A DNA stretch of 64,000 bases from Arenicellales bacterium (GTDB taxonomy: Bacteria; Pseudomonadota; Gammaproteobacteria; Arenicellales; JAJDZL01): contig OX638343.1 in NCBI GenBank assembly GCA_951813075.1, forward strand, positions 1-64,000, written 5' to 3'. The translations under genes were made by a program, and so were the position numbers. Positions within the stretch are counted from its first letter, which is position 1. Every line of letters starts with the position of its first letter. This document shows positions 40,409 to 49,980 of the stretch, piece after piece. The notes beneath the pieces were generated by a model that was not told the origin of the DNA, ran no database searches, and saw nothing but the letters and a program-made list of their open reading frames with translations.

Positions 40409-41554
40409 TCAGTCGGACCCGTTGCGCATTGCTTCGATGTGCCTTCTGATGCTCCTGGCCAGCACTCTGGCGAATTCCACCGGCACGGCATTACCGATAT
40501 GCCTGGCAGTAGTTGCGATTGCTATTGGATCTTCCGGAGCCGTGAAACTGTAGCTCATCGGAAAGGTCTGGAGCAGTGCGGCCTCGCGCAGACTGATCGC
40601 ACGATCCTGTTCCGGATGCCCGAATCTTCCGGTCGACAGCTTTGTGCAGCGCGTTGTAATTGTCGGAGACGGGCTGTCCCACCGCATTCGCCCGTATACA
40701 GATCGCATGTAGTTTCTCCCGCTCTTTTTCCTGTAGCAGTCCGTAAGCAGCCCGGCTGGCAAGTCAGTGGCACTGCCGCCGTCATGCGGTGTTGCGCGGA
40801 TCCGTCTGAGATTCACCGGACTGAGTCCGGCTGCCCGGTGCAGCGGGTCGGACGTGCTCGCATCGCCGGCAGCCAGGGGCTCCAGGCCGTAAATGGTGTC
40901 CCGAACAGTGTTTTGATGTCTGGGATGTGTCGGATCGATCAGGGTGATCCTGCCGGATCTCGACGCCAGCAGCACCAGTCGGATGCGATTCTGCGGGATT
41001 CCATAGTCCGCCATGTTCACAATCTCACAGTGGATATGGTATTTCAGTACCATGCTTTCCAGGATGATTCTGAACGCGGGATGCTTCGTATAGTCGGCAA
41101 TTCCCCGGACGTTCTCCATCACCACAACGTCCGGTTCAACCTCCTCGATCAGGCAGGCGAGCTTTTTCAGGGGTGCCAGATCGTCGCTGTCCGGTGAGGA
41201 CTGTTTGAGGTTCGACCAGGGCTGGCAGGGAGGACAGGCGGCCAGAATTGTTGTCCCACTCCCGGCTGCGGCAAACAATCCGCGGATCTCATCACAGCTC
41301 AGGTCGGCGATGTCCCTGTGTATGAATTGTGCATCATTGCTGTGCTCGTATCCGTAGCGGCAGGTTTCGTCACTGTCGATTCCGGCGGCGATATCGAACC
41401 CTTCCGCCAGCAGTCCATGTGACAGTCCGCCGATTCCGCAGAATAGGTCGATGACGATTCCTTTGTCTGGCGTAGAAACCAGGGCGGGTTCCCGGGCTTT
41501 GGCCGATGCCGGCATGCCATTTCCCTCTGCGACTGAAATCGAGTAAGCTTTCAT
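40409..41554 (-). CDS. C5 cytosine-specific DNA methyltransferase
   Basis: 381 residues with the ordered C5-methylase motifs: IDLFCGIGGLSHGL (SAM site), ACPPCQPWSNL (catalytic Cys), VVMENVRGI (ENV), and the late GNAVP motif (HIGNAVPVEFA). No restriction partner is adjacent. It starts with an ATGA overlap on the pilU stop, so it is expressed as the last gene of the pilus operon, giving the donor DNA protective methylation when transfer genes are on. Confidence 0.93.
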   Translation of the reverse strand: MKAYSISVAEGNGMPASAKAREPALVSTPDKGIVIDLFCGIGGLSHGLLAEGFDIAAGIDSDETCRYGYEHSNDAQFIHRDIADLSCDEIRGLFAAAGSGTTILAACPPCQPWSNLKQSSPDSDDLAPLKKLACLIEEVEPDVVVMENVRGIADYTKHPAFRIILESMVLKYHIHCEIVNMADYGIPQNRIRLVLLASRSGRITLIDPTHPRHQNTVRDTIYGLEPLAAGDASTSDPLHRAAGLSPVNLRRIRATPHDGGSATDLPAGLLTDCYRKKSGRNYMRSVYGRMRWDSPSPTITTRCTKLSTGRFGHPEQDRAISLREAALLQTFPMSYSFTAPEDPIAIATTARHIGNAVPVEFARVLARSIRRHIEAMRNGSD

Positions 41555-41997
41555 ATTGGCAGCTCGTCGCCGGCCAGCAGAATCACCACCGCAGTCACCG
41601 CCAGCCCGGTGCCGAATGGCTTCTCCCGGCGGACAGGGTAGAACACCAGCATGACCATTGCGCCGCCCATCACAAGAAAAGGCAGGGCCGGCCAGCCCAG
41701 CCAGGCGCCGAGCGCTGCCAGAAGTTTTGCATCACCGAGGCCGATGCCGGGGCTGCGCCCGGCCGCCAGCTGCAGATCATGCAGCAGACGGATGGCGGCA
41801 TAGCCGGCGGCAAGGCCGGTCAGGGCGGTGCTGAAATCTGCAAGCGCGCCGTGCATGTTGACCAGAAGGCCTGATCCTGCCAACGGCAGGGTCACGCTGT
41901 CGGGCAGCAGGTTGCGACGGTGATCGACGATCGCCAATATTGCGAGGCAGGCGGAAAAAGCGCCCAGAAGCGCTATTTTCTCTGAAATCGACGACAT
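41551..41997 (-). CDS. pilU: PilU-type prepilin peptidase
   Basis: 148 residues, mostly hydrophobic, with the two aspartates of type IV prepilin peptidases (DHRRNLLPD and GLGDAKLLAALG). Cleaves the leaders of PilS and PilV at the membrane. It lacks the N-methyltransferase zinc domain, as in IncI-type PilU. A 200-base gap (42,002-42,198) without a gene precedes it. Confidence 0.9.
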   Translation of the reverse strand: MSSISEKIALLGAFSACLAILAIVDHRRNLLPDSVTLPLAGSGLLVNMHGALADFSTALTGLAAGYAAIRLLHDLQLAAGRSPGIGLGDAKLLAALGAWLGWPALPFLVMGGAMVMLVFYPVRREKPFGTGLAVTAVVILLAGDELPI

Positions 41998-42198
41998 TCA
42001 AGGATCAGAAGTTTTGCGGCGGCGCCCAAACGCTCTCTGGCGCAGGGAAACGGCTTCTGGGGGCGTTTTGTGTTTACGGGATGTTTTGCTCTCACAACAC
42101 CGTTTTTGTTCGTCTTTGGCGCATTGGTGAGGCCGTTTTCGGGACGGCCGGCTGTAATCCGAAATCCCGACCTGATTGTGTCCGGAAACCCGAAGTCA

Positions 42199-43467
42199 TT
42201 ATTTGCCGCCACAAGTCCCGCAGCGTTGCTCGTGTACTATTTGGCTGGTGCACCTCGTTATCACGCTGACCCGGCCGGACTCACACAGTCCGGTGTTGAT
42301 ATTCCGCTCGTAGAATGTTGCGTATTGTCGCCAGGCGGTGAAAAGACGGCAAGCTCCTCCGATTCCCTCACAGAAAGCCCCGGCAGAACAGGGTATCCCT
42401 TCCGGCAGTGCTGCCAGTGCCATCGCCCGGGTCGGTTTGCAGTGAGCGGCTGTCAGGCTTTCCTGGTTTGCCTGGATCAGCTCCAGATTGGTTTCGACGT
42501 TGGTCTCGATGGTAGCGATCGACGCCATGTTGCCGTCAAGATCCGTGCGGTTGTCCTCGATCGCGACGCGGTTGGTGTCCTGCCCGGAGCGCAGTTCGGC
42601 CACCGCCAGCGACTGGTCGAGTCGGTTGAAGCCGGCCCCGCGGACGCCGGTGACCGGTTCCACCGTAAGCGATCCGGTGGCGGAAATTTTCGGGGCGGTG
42701 ATGCCGCCGCCGGTGATGCCCAAGTCAGAGCCTTCCGGCGCCACTGTCACGCCGTTTACGAACGTAATGCCGGCGCGCATCTCGTTGGAACCGTCGGTGC
42801 GCAGGAACGGCGCATCGACACTCGCGCCGACACGCGCCAGCAACCGGGCCAGATCGTCAATCGCAGTCTGGTCGAACGACGGGTCAGAGCGGTCGAATAC
42901 AAGCTCCGCGGGATTCTCGCGGGCGAACCCGAGTTCGAAGAAATCCGACACGCCCGCGCCGGTTTCCTCGCTTGCCGTTCGATGGGCGATGGCAGCCAGG
43001 TCGGGCCTTGAGTCCGGCAGGCCGTCGTCATCGTCATCCCGACCGCTTCGGATCACTCCGAAATCGATCTCTCCCCGCGCTCCGCTGGGGCCAAGCGTGA
43101 CGCTGATCGACAGATCACCCAGGCTGACCGGTTCGCCTGCCGAGTCGAATGCGAACGGCAGGCGGGTGGAGGAGGAGAGGTTGCATGACAGGAACCGCAC
43201 TCCGTCGGGGTTGTCGCAGTCCTGAAGGTCGTCGATGCCATAGTCACCGTCGAATGCCGGCGGCGAGTCGGTCAGCCACAGGGCCGCCGCACCTGAGTAT
43301 GCGGCGATCAGACGACCGGTATGGCGGGCGTTGTCCTGGGTCAGCTCAGTGCTGCGCTGAAGGGTCCATGCCACGAGAATGGTGGCGGCGATGGCGAGCA
43401 CGATGAGCGTCTCGGCCACTGTGATGGCGCCTTTCTCGCGGCGCCTGCGGTTCCGGATGATGAACAT
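42199..43467 (-). CDS. pilV: PilV-type pilus tip adhesin/minor pilin
   Basis: 422 residues. Class-III-like leader (RRREKGAITVAETLIVLAIAATILVAW) with cleavage after Gly; long beta-rich and helical stalk; C-terminal cysteine-rich recognition domain (CKPT ... CSAGAFCEGIGGACRLF ... CGTCGG). In IncI plasmids a shufflon exchanges the C-terminus. No inverted partial C-termini or rci-like recombinase lie downstream here, so the tip is fixed. Confidence 0.88.
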   Translation of the reverse strand: MFIIRNRRRREKGAITVAETLIVLAIAATILVAWTLQRSTELTQDNARHTGRLIAAYSGAAALWLTDSPPAFDGDYGIDDLQDCDNPDGVRFLSCNLSSSTRLPFAFDSAGEPVSLGDLSISVTLGPSGARGEIDFGVIRSGRDDDDDGLPDSRPDLAAIAHRTASEETGAGVSDFFELGFARENPAELVFDRSDPSFDQTAIDDLARLLARVGASVDAPFLRTDGSNEMRAGITFVNGVTVAPEGSDLGITGGGITAPKISATGSLTVEPVTGVRGAGFNRLDQSLAVAELRSGQDTNRVAIEDNRTDLDGNMASIATIETNVETNLELIQANQESLTAAHCKPTRAMALAALPEGIPCSAGAFCEGIGGACRLFTAWRQYATFYERNINTGLCESGRVSVITRCTSQIVHEQRCGTCGGK

Positions 43468-43470
43468 CGG

Positions 43471-44061
43471 TCAGGCCGAAAACGTCCAGGCGATGTCGAC
43501 CGCACTGGCGGCCGTGCAGAGCCCGGCAATGTTTGCCGCGGAGCTCTCATCCTGGTAAGGCGTGGCCACGTCGTCTGCGGCGTCAAGGTCAATGACCGTC
43601 GTACCGATCCTGACTCTTGTCGCGATCGCCAGCGTGTTGCCGGCGACCGAGATACAGCCGCGGCTCGGTACGTTCTCGAACAGAATGGTGAACCGGCGCG
43701 GGTTGCTTACGTCGGGAGCGATCGATACCCCGCCGCCCCAGGGATGGACGATCCGGTCGCCTGACCGGAAATGATGCGGAAAACCGGCCAGGCTCCGCAC
43801 AAGATCGTTGTTCAGGCCTGTGAAATCGCCGCGGGCGCCGAATGTGGAGCGAATCGACGTCGACAGCTGTGCCAGGCCGTTCTGCGCGTTGCTCGCATCG
43901 CGGGCTGCGGTGACTGCCGGAATGCCGGCAAATACAACCGCAAGGACGGCGGCGCCGACGCCCAGTGCGATCAGGGTCTCGGCCATCGTGATCGCCCCTC
44001 GTTCGGGGTGCTGGCGATTGACCCGGCGGAAGAACTCAAGTATTTTCCTTGGATTTTTCAT
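43471..44061 (-). CDS. pilS: PilS major pilin
   Basis: 196 residues, with prepilin leader ending RGAITMAETLIALGVGAAVL and a C-terminal pair of cysteines (RGCIS; GLCTAAS) for the usual disulfide loop. Type IVb pilin of the conjugative thin pilus. Confidence 0.9.
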   Translation of the reverse strand: MKNPRKILEFFRRVNRQHPERGAITMAETLIALGVGAAVLAVVFAGIPAVTAARDASNAQNGLAQLSTSIRSTFGARGDFTGLNNDLVRSLAGFPHHFRSGDRIVHPWGGGVSIAPDVSNPRRFTILFENVPSRGCISVAGNTLAIATRVRIGTTVIDLDAADDVATPYQDESSAANIAGLCTAASAVDIAWTFSA

Positions 44062-44076
44062 GGTATTCCTCCAAAT

Positions 44077-45123
44077 TCAGAAGATTGTCTGCTGCAGGGC
44101 TACGGCGACCCGGGCGATGCCAAGATATACCCACACCGCAACCGCCCCGATGAACAGCAACATCAGGATTGCCAGCGTGCGTGTCGAAGCCTGGAGCCGC
44201 GTGAGGGCGCGTGATATGTCATCGGCAGCGATGCGTTCGACGTTGTCATCGAAACGGCCGACTTTCTGATACACCCGCAAGTCGTCGATTGTCTGCAGTG
44301 TGAAAAGTCCGGTGTCAAGCGCTTTGTCGACCGGATCACCCCGGTAGAGCCCCGCGCGCATTTTGCGGATATGCGACGCCAGGTACGGCGGCAGGCTCTT
44401 CTCGAGGCGCGCCAGAGCGGCGTCGCGGGTGATACCTGCAGACATCAGCGCTGTCCAGGCGTTCAGAACTTCCGGTGCTGTGAACTGCCGGTACAGCGCG
44501 AACGGCGGATACCAGGCGAGAATCCGGTCCCGCAGCCGCCCGGACCAGCGCGGTGCTGCGATGACGGATGCGATGAAAACCGAGACGACGATAGCCAGAA
44601 TCACCAGTCCGTATGCTGCGATAAATTCGGACACCGCAAGCACGCTGGCGGAAACCGGCGGCCATGCGGCGGGGTCGAGCACCTCGGTCATCACGTCGAG
44701 GGCGAGTTTTGGCAGCAGCGCCAGTGCGGTCGTGCCGACAAGCAGCAGCACCATCGGATAGATCAGCCCCGAGTACAGGGTCGATCGCAGTTTCTGCCGA
44801 TTCTCGGCGATGCGCGAGGCCTGCGCCAGACCGTCGCCGATCCGGCTTTCCTGGGTCACCTCGATGATCATCAGCTCTTCTGCCGGCACCCAGCCGCGGG
44901 CGGCGCGCGCAAAACTGTGCTGGCGGATTGCGGTGTGAAGGTGTTCGATAAACTGCCGGGTCGACCGCCCGGTGGCGCGGCTGGTGCGCACGAACTCCAC
45001 AACGTCGCTGATACCGATGCCCGACTTCGCCAGCGTGCTCATCCGCGACCAGAGCCGGGCGCGGGCGGCTGGCGTCATGCGGAAGCGCAGGCGCGCCGCG
45101 CGGCTGGTGATGCCTTCAGGCAT
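44077..45123 (-). CDS. pilR: PilR inner-membrane platform protein
   Basis: About 348 residues, GspF-like: two helical cytoplasmic halves and three transmembrane segments (LIYPMVLLLVGTTALALLP; FIAAYGLVILAIVVSVFIASV; LAILMLLFIGAVAVWVYLG). Anchors the assembly ATPase PilQ. Overlaps pilQ by 8 bases. Confidence 0.9.
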   Translation of the reverse strand: MPEGITSRAARLRFRMTPAARARLWSRMSTLAKSGIGISDVVEFVRTSRATGRSTRQFIEHLHTAIRQHSFARAARGWVPAEELMIIEVTQESRIGDGLAQASRIAENRQKLRSTLYSGLIYPMVLLLVGTTALALLPKLALDVMTEVLDPAAWPPVSASVLAVSEFIAAYGLVILAIVVSVFIASVIAAPRWSGRLRDRILAWYPPFALYRQFTAPEVLNAWTALMSAGITRDAALARLEKSLPPYLASHIRKMRAGLYRGDPVDKALDTGLFTLQTIDDLRVYQKVGRFDDNVERIAADDISRALTRLQASTRTLAILMLLFIGAVAVWVYLGIARVAVALQQTIF

Positions 45124-46720
45124 GAGCGGCAACCACCGGTCTGCCCGACCCGTTCAGCTTGCGGTCGACATGGCCGGCGGCGCCGGACAGCGGGCCGAGC
45201 CGCCATTCGATGTCGGCCGGTGCCGAGCGGCCTTCGGCAATGAGCTTGAGGCCGTGCTCGATGACCGGCTTGCCGCCGGTCCGCACCCAGTGGTGGAGTG
45301 CGGCGACCAGGTCGCCGCACTCCAGGTGACGCAACGTGACGTCGTCGGGGACGACGATCTCAGCGGTCAGGGTGCGACCGGCGATGCCGGTCTGGCTGCA
45401 GGATTTGCAGCCGGGGCCGCGGGTAGCCACAGCGGATGTGTCCATCTCACGTGCATCGAGTTGTGATCGGGCACGTCTGACGCATCCCTTTCGTCGGGCG
45501 GAATCGCCGTCAGGGGAGGTGAATACAGTGATCTTGCACTTGTCACAGAGCAACGGCACCAGGGTCTGGAATATTATGCCTTTAAGGACATCCTGTGTGC
45601 ACAGCAGTGCCGGTTCGATGCCGATCGCGGCCAGGCGGGCGACGACGCCCAGCGCGCTGGAGGCGTGCAATGTTGTGTAGACCCGGTGACCGGACTGAGC
45701 GAACTTGATGACCAGTTCGGCGGCCGCCTTGTCGCGGATCTCGCCGACCATCAGGGTATCCGGATCGCAGCGCAGAGCGCCGCGGATAGCGAACAGGAAT
45801 TCGTGGTCGGTCGATTGTCCGTCGTCGCGGCGGATAACGGGGACCTGGGTAGCGTGAGGGATGACCTGCTCGGGCGGATCCTCGACGGTGATGATGCGCA
45901 GGCGATGCTGGTGCACCTCGAGCTCCTTATGCAGCATGCCGATCAGCGAGGTGCTCTTGCCGCAGCCGACCGCGCCGGCCATGATCACGAGTCCGGACGG
46001 ACGGCGCGCCAGGTCGCGGATATCTGCCAGCTGCCCCCGGGTATATCCGAGTTGCTGCAGCGGCAGGCTGGCGGCAATCGTCGGCAGCACGCGCAATACC
46101 ATGTCATAGCCGTCGGGGGAGGCGGGAATCGTGCCGACCCGCACCCGCACCCGCCCGGCGTTTTCAAGTGACGTGTCGATCACAGCGTCCTGAGTCGAAC
46201 GCGGGTTCCAGGTGACCGCCTGCTCGCGGGCCAGTATCTCATAGATGTACCGGCAGGTGTTGTCGGCCTCGTCATCGGACCACTCGGTGTGCGGGATGAT
46301 CTGGCCGTGGATGCGGAAACTCACCCGCGCCGAGCGCTGGCGGCGGACAATATGGATATCCGATGCGCCGCGCCGCACCGCAGCGGCAAGCAGACGAATC
46401 GTGATATTGCGGTAACGTTCGCGATCGAGGTCGGTGGAGGGGGTTGCTTCATCATGCTGCGCGGTGCGGTAGACTCGTTCCAGCTCTTCGGGAGTCACCT
46501 CATGGGATCCAACGACAGTGATGCCCTGGCGTCTTAGGGATTCGCGCAGCTCGGCACGCAGACGCGCGGGATAGTCCAGCGACGTGTAGAGGATGATGGC
46601 GGACTTCGGCGGATCGGTATCCGAGACCGCGGCAAAATACCGCTGCTGGTCATCCGGCAGTTCAATCCGTGCAGCCGGCCCGGCGGTCAGTAATATCTTG
46701 TATGGCGGGATACCGCTCAT
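45116..46720 (-). CDS. pilQ: PilQ type IV pilus assembly ATPase
   Basis: 534 residues, GspE/PulE family: Walker A GAVGCGKSTSLIG, Asp box ITVEDPPEQVI, Walker B region DPDTLMVGEIRDKAAAE, and a cysteine pair zinc site (CDKC ... CKSC). Drives pilus extension. Confidence 0.92.
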   Translation of the reverse strand: MSGIPPYKILLTAGPAARIELPDDQQRYFAAVSDTDPPKSAIILYTSLDYPARLRAELRESLRRQGITVVGSHEVTPEELERVYRTAQHDEATPSTDLDRERYRNITIRLLAAAVRRGASDIHIVRRQRSARVSFRIHGQIIPHTEWSDDEADNTCRYIYEILAREQAVTWNPRSTQDAVIDTSLENAGRVRVRVGTIPASPDGYDMVLRVLPTIAASLPLQQLGYTRGQLADIRDLARRPSGLVIMAGAVGCGKSTSLIGMLHKELEVHQHRLRIITVEDPPEQVIPHATQVPVIRRDDGQSTDHEFLFAIRGALRCDPDTLMVGEIRDKAAAELVIKFAQSGHRVYTTLHASSALGVVARLAAIGIEPALLCTQDVLKGIIFQTLVPLLCDKCKITVFTSPDGDSARRKGCVRRARSQLDAREMDTSAVATRGPGCKSCSQTGIAGRTLTAEIVVPDDVTLRHLECGDLVAALHHWVRTGGKPVIEHGLKLIAEGRSAPADIEWRLGPLSGAAGHVDRKLNGSGRPVVAAHA

Positions 46721-47262
46721 TGCGGCTCGCCCGCCGGCAATACCGGTATAGGCCCCGACAGTCCGACCGCGAATTCGACACCGGAGAGCTCAAGATGTAC
46801 CGCTCGCGGTTCAATCAGAATTACTCTTGCCAGTCGTATCCGGTCGCCCGCGCGCAGACTGTAATCGCGGCCTTCCAGCCTGCAGTATGCGACCCGTGAA
46901 CCGGCGCTGCCGACAATCGCGTAGACTGCGAGATTCTGGTCAAACCAGTTGACCCGTTCCATAGCTGCGTTCCATTCGTCATCCGCGTCCGAGGGCGCAG
47001 GCGCCGATTCAGGGTGGAGCGGCGCAGGCTCGTTGCGCTGGTTGCGCAATTCGTCAGCTTCCAGCTGCAGCTTCTCATACGCCAGGATGTTCTGGAGGAT
47101 CTCCTGCTGTGTCTGCAGGCAGTCAATAAGTTCGACTGCGCTGCCGGACGCTTTCTGACAGACCGGCGGGTTGGAGTTGCTGGTATCTGCCTCAGCGCCC
47201 AGCAGGCAGAATCCTAGAATCCATGCGACTGCAGATTTTGCGCTGCTATTTCGCAGGTTCAT
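46717..47262 (-). CDS. pilP: PilP-family pilus biogenesis protein
   Basis: About 181 residues; signal peptide, short coiled coil (QTQQEILQNILAYEKLQLEADELRNQ) and a C-terminal HQ-like beta domain (YAIVGSAGSRVAYCRLEGRDYSLRAGDRI) as in TIGR03021 PilP. Probably links inner-membrane platform and secretin. ATG 47,262 gives the cleanest signal; 47,271 also possible. Confidence 0.88.
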   Translation of the reverse strand: MNLRNSSAKSAVAWILGFCLLGAEADTSNSNPPVCQKASGSAVELIDCLQTQQEILQNILAYEKLQLEADELRNQRNEPAPLHPESAPAPSDADDEWNAAMERVNWFDQNLAVYAIVGSAGSRVAYCRLEGRDYSLRAGDRIRLARVILIEPRAVHLELSGVEFAVGLSGPIPVLPAGEPQ

Positions 47263-48457
47263 AAAAATCACCTTCGAACCGCCAATTTGGGCGGGGGATG
47301 AGCTCGATCGATATCAATCTGAGGTTTACAGGATGGTTGTCGAAAAAGTGTGCGGTGGCGCTGGCGGCGGCGAATCCGGTAACTGATCCTGTCAGCCTGG
47401 ATTTTCTGACATGGTATGCGTTACCCGTGCGCTGCGACGGTGCGAGCGTCCACTGGCCCGGCAGGTCCGCCAGTGCATCAAGCAGCGCATAGCGCTCGGG
47501 AGCGGTCGCCAGGCGCTGTGCGAGATTGTCATCGAAATCAGCGGGCGCTGACAGCGGGTATGACTCGGTGACCGCACCGGTGTTCTCGTCGATCCAGAAC
47601 TGGCGGCCGTCCAGATGGCTGAACAGTGCCTGGTAGCTGCCATGTGTGCGGTGCCATTCGGTCGTCACCCGGCCGTCGGCCCATTTGGCCGAAACGTTGC
47701 GCCAGCCTGCGGCGCGACCGGGCCTGGCGGCTATCTCGCGTATGAGCGAGTCAACAAGCCGGCCGGCGGGCTGGGAAAGCGTCTGAGAAAGCTGTGTCTT
47801 CTCACGCTCTAGCTGAACATTTTGACTGGCGGTTCCGGCCGGGTCGGGCGCCGGCGGTGCGGCGGGACGCAGGTGCCAGGCTGCAAAACCTGCGACAAGA
47901 CACAACGCGCCGGCGAACGGAATCGCGACGGTACGGATAGCGGATCGACGGATGGGGCGGACCATCCAGCCGGCATCCGCTTCGGTGCCGGAAATAAGAT
48001 CAGAAAAGTCGAGGGGGCTTGATTCCGCCAGCTCGAACATACGCGACTTGTCGTAATAGGAAATTCGGCTTCCAGCCAGGTCGATCGTTAGTTCTTTAAG
48101 CCGCGCGGATATCAGATTGCGTCCGCCGACGACATCACCTGCAGGAAACACCGCACCGTCCTCGACTGCAGCCAGCCAGAATTCGTTCTCGCCGATCTGC
48201 TCCACCAGCACCACTGATTTCTGGGCTGCCGCCAGCCAGGCGGCACCGGAAAGATGGCCCGCAGCCTCGGGGGCGGACGTGACCGCCACCTGCATGGTTC
48301 CAGGCAGGATAATCTCAGCATAACAGGCTGGACGGTCGCCAATCCTCCGCAGCTCGCGCATCTTGCGGTTTTCGCCGCGGTTGGTGGATATCTCGCCAGG
48401 CGGCAACCATGACAGTCCGATCGCCAGCGATTTGCCGTTCACGGTGCGTACCGTCAT
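47246..48457 (-). CDS. pilO: PilO2-family pilus protein
   Basis: 403 residues. Conserved type IVb PilO pattern: cytoplasmic domain first, a membrane helix (TVAIPFAGALCLVAGFAAWHL, about residue 175), then a coiled-coil and periplasmic domain. Platform component of the conjugative pilus. Overlaps pilN by 4 bases. Confidence 0.88.
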   Translation of the reverse strand: MTVRTVNGKSLAIGLSWLPPGEISTNRGENRKMRELRRIGDRPACYAEIILPGTMQVAVTSAPEAAGHLSGAAWLAAAQKSVVLVEQIGENEFWLAAVEDGAVFPAGDVVGGRNLISARLKELTIDLAGSRISYYDKSRMFELAESSPLDFSDLISGTEADAGWMVRPIRRSAIRTVAIPFAGALCLVAGFAAWHLRPAAPPAPDPAGTASQNVQLEREKTQLSQTLSQPAGRLVDSLIREIAARPGRAAGWRNVSAKWADGRVTTEWHRTHGSYQALFSHLDGRQFWIDENTGAVTESYPLSAPADFDDNLAQRLATAPERYALLDALADLPGQWTLAPSQRTGNAYHVRKSRLTGSVTGFAAASATAHFFDNHPVNLRLISIELIPRPNWRFEGDFYEPAK

Positions 48458-49980
48458 GAGTCCAGCACCCGGCGTGCAGGCAGCGACGGTGGCGGGGTGA
48501 TGATCCTGGGCGTGATCAGCAGCACCAGACTTGTCCGGCTGGTCGAGTGGCGGTTCTCCTGTGCGAGGATCGCTGACGTGTCACTTCCGGTCGATCTTGT
48601 CGTGTCCAGGCCTGCGACGAACAGCGTCTCGCCCGAGCGCAGCAGAACCGGCAGCAGAATCGTACGCGATTCAAGATCGGGCAGCTGGATGACAGGGTCG
48701 TCCGGTGCTGCGTCCGCGGGAAAGCGGACAATCTGCTTGATCCGCGACGTGCGCAGTGTGATGTTGAGCGCCAGCCGGTCGGTGTCCGGCAGGATTCGCG
48801 GCACCAGATTGATCGCGATTCCGTCATGTAGCGTGCCCGGCACAAGCCGCTGCGAGGTAGTGGTATCGCCCTCGATAATCTCGCGGCTCTGAAGGTAGGA
48901 GGTCTCGTCGCCGAAAAAGACCGGCACCGGTTGTCCGTTGGTGGTGCGCAGCACCGTTGAGGTGATCTTCGAGACTCGGCTGTTGCCGGCAGCACGGCGC
49001 AGCAGCAGCGAGATCTGCGATTCGTCCGTGGCCGACTCCGCGCCGCGGCTGTAGCGCAGTCCGACCAGCTGGCCAGCATCGTCGGCGCCGAAATCGACAC
49101 CAAAAGCCTTGTCGCCGACAGCTTCCTGGAACAGACCCTCGAAATTGATGCCTCGAACTGAGTCCGCCGAGCGCGAGATCTCGTACATCTCGACGTGAAT
49201 CGCCACCTGAGTCGCGAGCTCGCGGTTTTTCTGCCTCACCCAGCGATCCACACGTTCGAGTACCGGCGGCGTATCGACTACGATGAGCTCACCGGTCTGA
49301 CTGTTTAGCGTCACGACGCCGGACCCGGAAACCAGCGCGGTGACAGAAGCCTCCAGCTGCGACCAGAAGTCTGCTGTGTCGAGCCTCATTCCGACCTCAT
49401 CACCCGACTCGCCGACACTATTTTCGGCTGTGGTGGAGGTCGGGCTGGACAGGCGTACTGACGCCTGCCACGTGGCGATTATTGAAGGCGCATACAGCGT
49501 CCAGGACGCTAGCTTGGTGCGGAATATGCGGACGCGCCGGTTGCGCACGGACCAGTATGCGCCTGTTCGGGAGGTGAGCGAGTCGAGGCCGTCGGCGGCT
49601 GTTCCGCTCCAGTCGACACCGTTAAGGCTGATACCTGCGAGCTCCGGAGCGATCTCGATGCGTACTCCGGTATGCTCGGACAGCACCCGCGCAGCTCGCA
49701 GCAGGGTGACAGGTTCGGCGAACGCGAAATCGATCCTGGTCTGCAATTGCGGCAGCGTTTCGGATTCGGGCACCACCTGCACCGGCCGGCGGGATCCGGG
49801 CCAGGCAGTTTCTGTTTCAGAGACCAGCTGGATCGGCTGGTTGCCGGGTGGATGATGCGTCTCGACGGCAGAATCCGCCTGCGAGTCGACTTCAGTCGCA
49901 TCGGGCCGGATGTCCGAAAATTTCTGGCAGGCTGTCAGTGACAGCATTATCATCAGCAGGCTGGCGGTGAGCGACCTCAT
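48454..49980 (-). CDS. pilN: PilN-family secretin lipoprotein
   Basis: 508 residues from ATG 49,980. Lipobox LSLTACQ, N-domains (VDWSGTAADGLDSLT) and the secretin core (PILRSGETLF-like LPVLLRSGETLFVAGLD ... SLVLLITPRII). Forms the outer-membrane pore of the pilus. ATGA overlap with pilL. Confidence 0.92.
   Translation of the reverse strand: MRSLTASLLMIMLSLTACQKFSDIRPDATEVDSQADSAVETHHPPGNQPIQLVSETETAWPGSRRPVQVVPESETLPQLQTRIDFAFAEPVTLLRAARVLSEHTGVRIEIAPELAGISLNGVDWSGTAADGLDSLTSRTGAYWSVRNRRVRIFRTKLASWTLYAPSIIATWQASVRLSSPTSTTAENSVGESGDEVGMRLDTADFWSQLEASVTALVSGSGVVTLNSQTGELIVVDTPPVLERVDRWVRQKNRELATQVAIHVEMYEISRSADSVRGINFEGLFQEAVGDKAFGVDFGADDAGQLVGLRYSRGAESATDESQISLLLRRAAGNSRVSKITSTVLRTTNGQPVPVFFGDETSYLQSREIIEGDTTTSQRLVPGTLHDGIAINLVPRILPDTDRLALNITLRTSRIKQIVRFPADAAPDDPVIQLPDLESRTILLPVLLRSGETLFVAGLDTTRSTGSDTSAILAQENRHSTSRTSLVLLITPRIITPPPSLPARRVLDS

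Noticed and set aside
42199-43467. PilV shufflon
   Set aside because: No inverted alternative C-terminal segments or short recombination repeats follow the gene, and no Rci-like gene is adjacent.
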